DNA from: Flavobacterium microcysteis
Lineage (GTDB): Bacteria > Bacteroidota > Bacteroidia > Flavobacteriales > Flavobacteriaceae
NCBI RefSeq assembly: GCF_006385255.1
Contig: NZ_VFJE01000054.1
Location: 62,001 to 126,000, forward strand
Length of the DNA stretch: 64,000 nt
Direction of reading: 5' to 3'
The translations under genes and the position numbers were made by a program. Positions 63,421-64,000 of the stretch are shown in pieces (positions within the stretch are counted from its first letter, which is position 1; each line of letters begins with the position of its first letter). The notes beneath the pieces were generated by a model. It did not search any database and had not been told where the DNA came from. It worked only from the letters and a program-made list of their open reading frames with translations.

Positions 63421-64000
63421 ATGAAAAAATATTTAGTGTTCTTTTTACTGATTTCCCTTACAATCAATGCACAAAACCTCAAAGACTGCTCCAAATGTTC
63501 GTCTGAAATAATCAAAGAAAGCAGTATCGTTAATCTGGAAGCCTCTTCCTTAAAGCTTCTAAAAAATGAAATCTATGCCCGCAAAGGCTATACTTTTTCT
63601 AATGAAGAATATGCCAATCATTTTAAACAATTTTCATGGTATATGCCTTCTGGCAACAATAATGCTATCGCATTTTCAGATATCGAGCAGAAAAACATAT
63701 CGATTCTCGCCAAAAAAATCAGCGAGATTTCACAGTCTAACTTAAACAGCGAACCCAATAGCAAGTACAAAACACTATCGGAAGAAAAAATAAAAGAGAT
63801 TTTTACCAATGAAAAACGAAAAGAATTGGGTATCAATTTTTCTATCTGGAAAGTTTACGATTATCAGGACAAATCCGGGAAGTATTATCTTGTCCTGACC
63901 GAAGACAAAATTAATCCGTCAAAAGAAGGCAATTTTAATAATGCTGTAAAAGCACTTAATTTTAAAGTAGAAAACAACATCTTGACCAAAACATTTGAAA
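63421..64000 (+). CDS. YARHG-domain exported protein (3' end outside window)
   Basis: The frame is open from the ATG at 63421 to the window edge (at least 193 residues). Signal peptide: MKKYLVFFLLISLTINAQ. The segment LLKNEIYARKGYTFSNEEYA matches the YARHG domain (Lys in place of His), an extracellular domain of unknown function often seen in exported bacterial proteins. An in-frame ATG at 63397 exists, but TATGTTTG at 63396-63403 could be the -7 element, which favours 63421. The downstream part (KIKEIFTNEKRKELGINFSI) is not recognised. Confidence 0.7.
   Translation, partial: MKKYLVFFLLISLTINAQNLKDCSKCSSEIIKESSIVNLEASSLKLLKNEIYARKGYTFSNEEYANHFKQFSWYMPSGNNNAIAFSDIEQKNISILAKKISEISQSNLNSEPNSKYKTLSEEKIKEIFTNEKRKELGINFSIWKVYDYQDKSGKYYLVLTEDKINPSKEGNFNNAVKALNFKVENNILTKTFE

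Noticed and set aside
1..64000. tRNA, rRNA, CRISPR, insertion sequence or prophage
   Set aside because: No cloverleaf with T-arm GTTCGA-type core, no regularly spaced identical repeats, and no transposase, integrase or phage gene was seen. Gene order and codon style are even throughout.

Overview
The window looks like a chromosomal segment of a Flavobacterium-type member of the Bacteroidota. The DNA is AT-rich. Starts are preceded by A-rich sequence rather than Shine-Dalgarno motifs, and several genes carry the Bacteroidota promoter form TTG-N(17-23)-TAnnTTTG. The gene content fits: two GLPGLI proteins, DUF5686, type IX secretion proteins (PorT/SprT, PorP/SprF, a PorE-like OmpA protein and a type B sorting domain), TamL, and a dipeptidyl peptidase with POT transporters. 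I saw no tRNA, rRNA, CRISPR array, insertion sequence or prophage. This is mostly core genome with a few lineage-specific loci.

Layout. 1-5.6 kb: an envelope-signalling locus with a TonB-receptor-like outer membrane protein (cut by the window edge), a GLPGLI protein, a divergent histidine kinase/response regulator pair and a second GLPGLI protein. Three GTTAAC boxes spaced exactly 10 bp apart lie in front of the first GLPGLI gene, and two degenerate boxes lie at the same distance in front of the second, which suggests one regulon. 5.7-9.5 kb: a propeller-like exported protein, a deoxynucleoside kinase, a lipoprotein with a JAMM-like HSH motif and a small secreted partner. 9.5-12.6 kb: membrane and soluble pyrophosphatases. 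12.7-19.7 kb: DUF5686, pyruvate dehydrogenase E1 beta, an MFS transporter and electron transfer flavoprotein. 19.9-23.6 kb: bifunctional nuclease, thyA, a MORN/TonB-C protein, a 2TM protein, folA and a small membrane protein.

23.8-28.6 kb: menaquinone methyltransferase, sprT, an rRNA methyltransferase and tamL, an outer membrane biogenesis neighbourhood. 28.6-33.7 kb: class II aldolase, an accD without zinc-ribbon cysteines, an ABC permease and purH. 33.8-39.3 kb: the complete mreB-mreC-mreD-PBP2-rodA elongasome operon. 39.3-46.4 kb: a membrane-anchored nuclease, a coiled-coil protein, and a three-gene type IX secretion cassette (type B cargo, PorP/SprF protein, PorE-like protein). 46.5-55.1 kb: an orphan DppC-like permease, the Prc protease with a terminator-like hairpin in its leader, then surE, lpxB, an NlpC/P60 peptidase and a ComEC protein with a degenerate C-terminus. 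55.1-63.2 kb: a thioredoxin-like protein and a peptide-use operon of DPP IV plus three paralogous POT transporters. The window ends in a partial YARHG-domain gene.

The strongest candidates for something undescribed are the GLPGLI two-component regulon with its 10-bp phased operator, and the JAMM-like lipoprotein pair. Both are inferences from sequence patterns read by eye.
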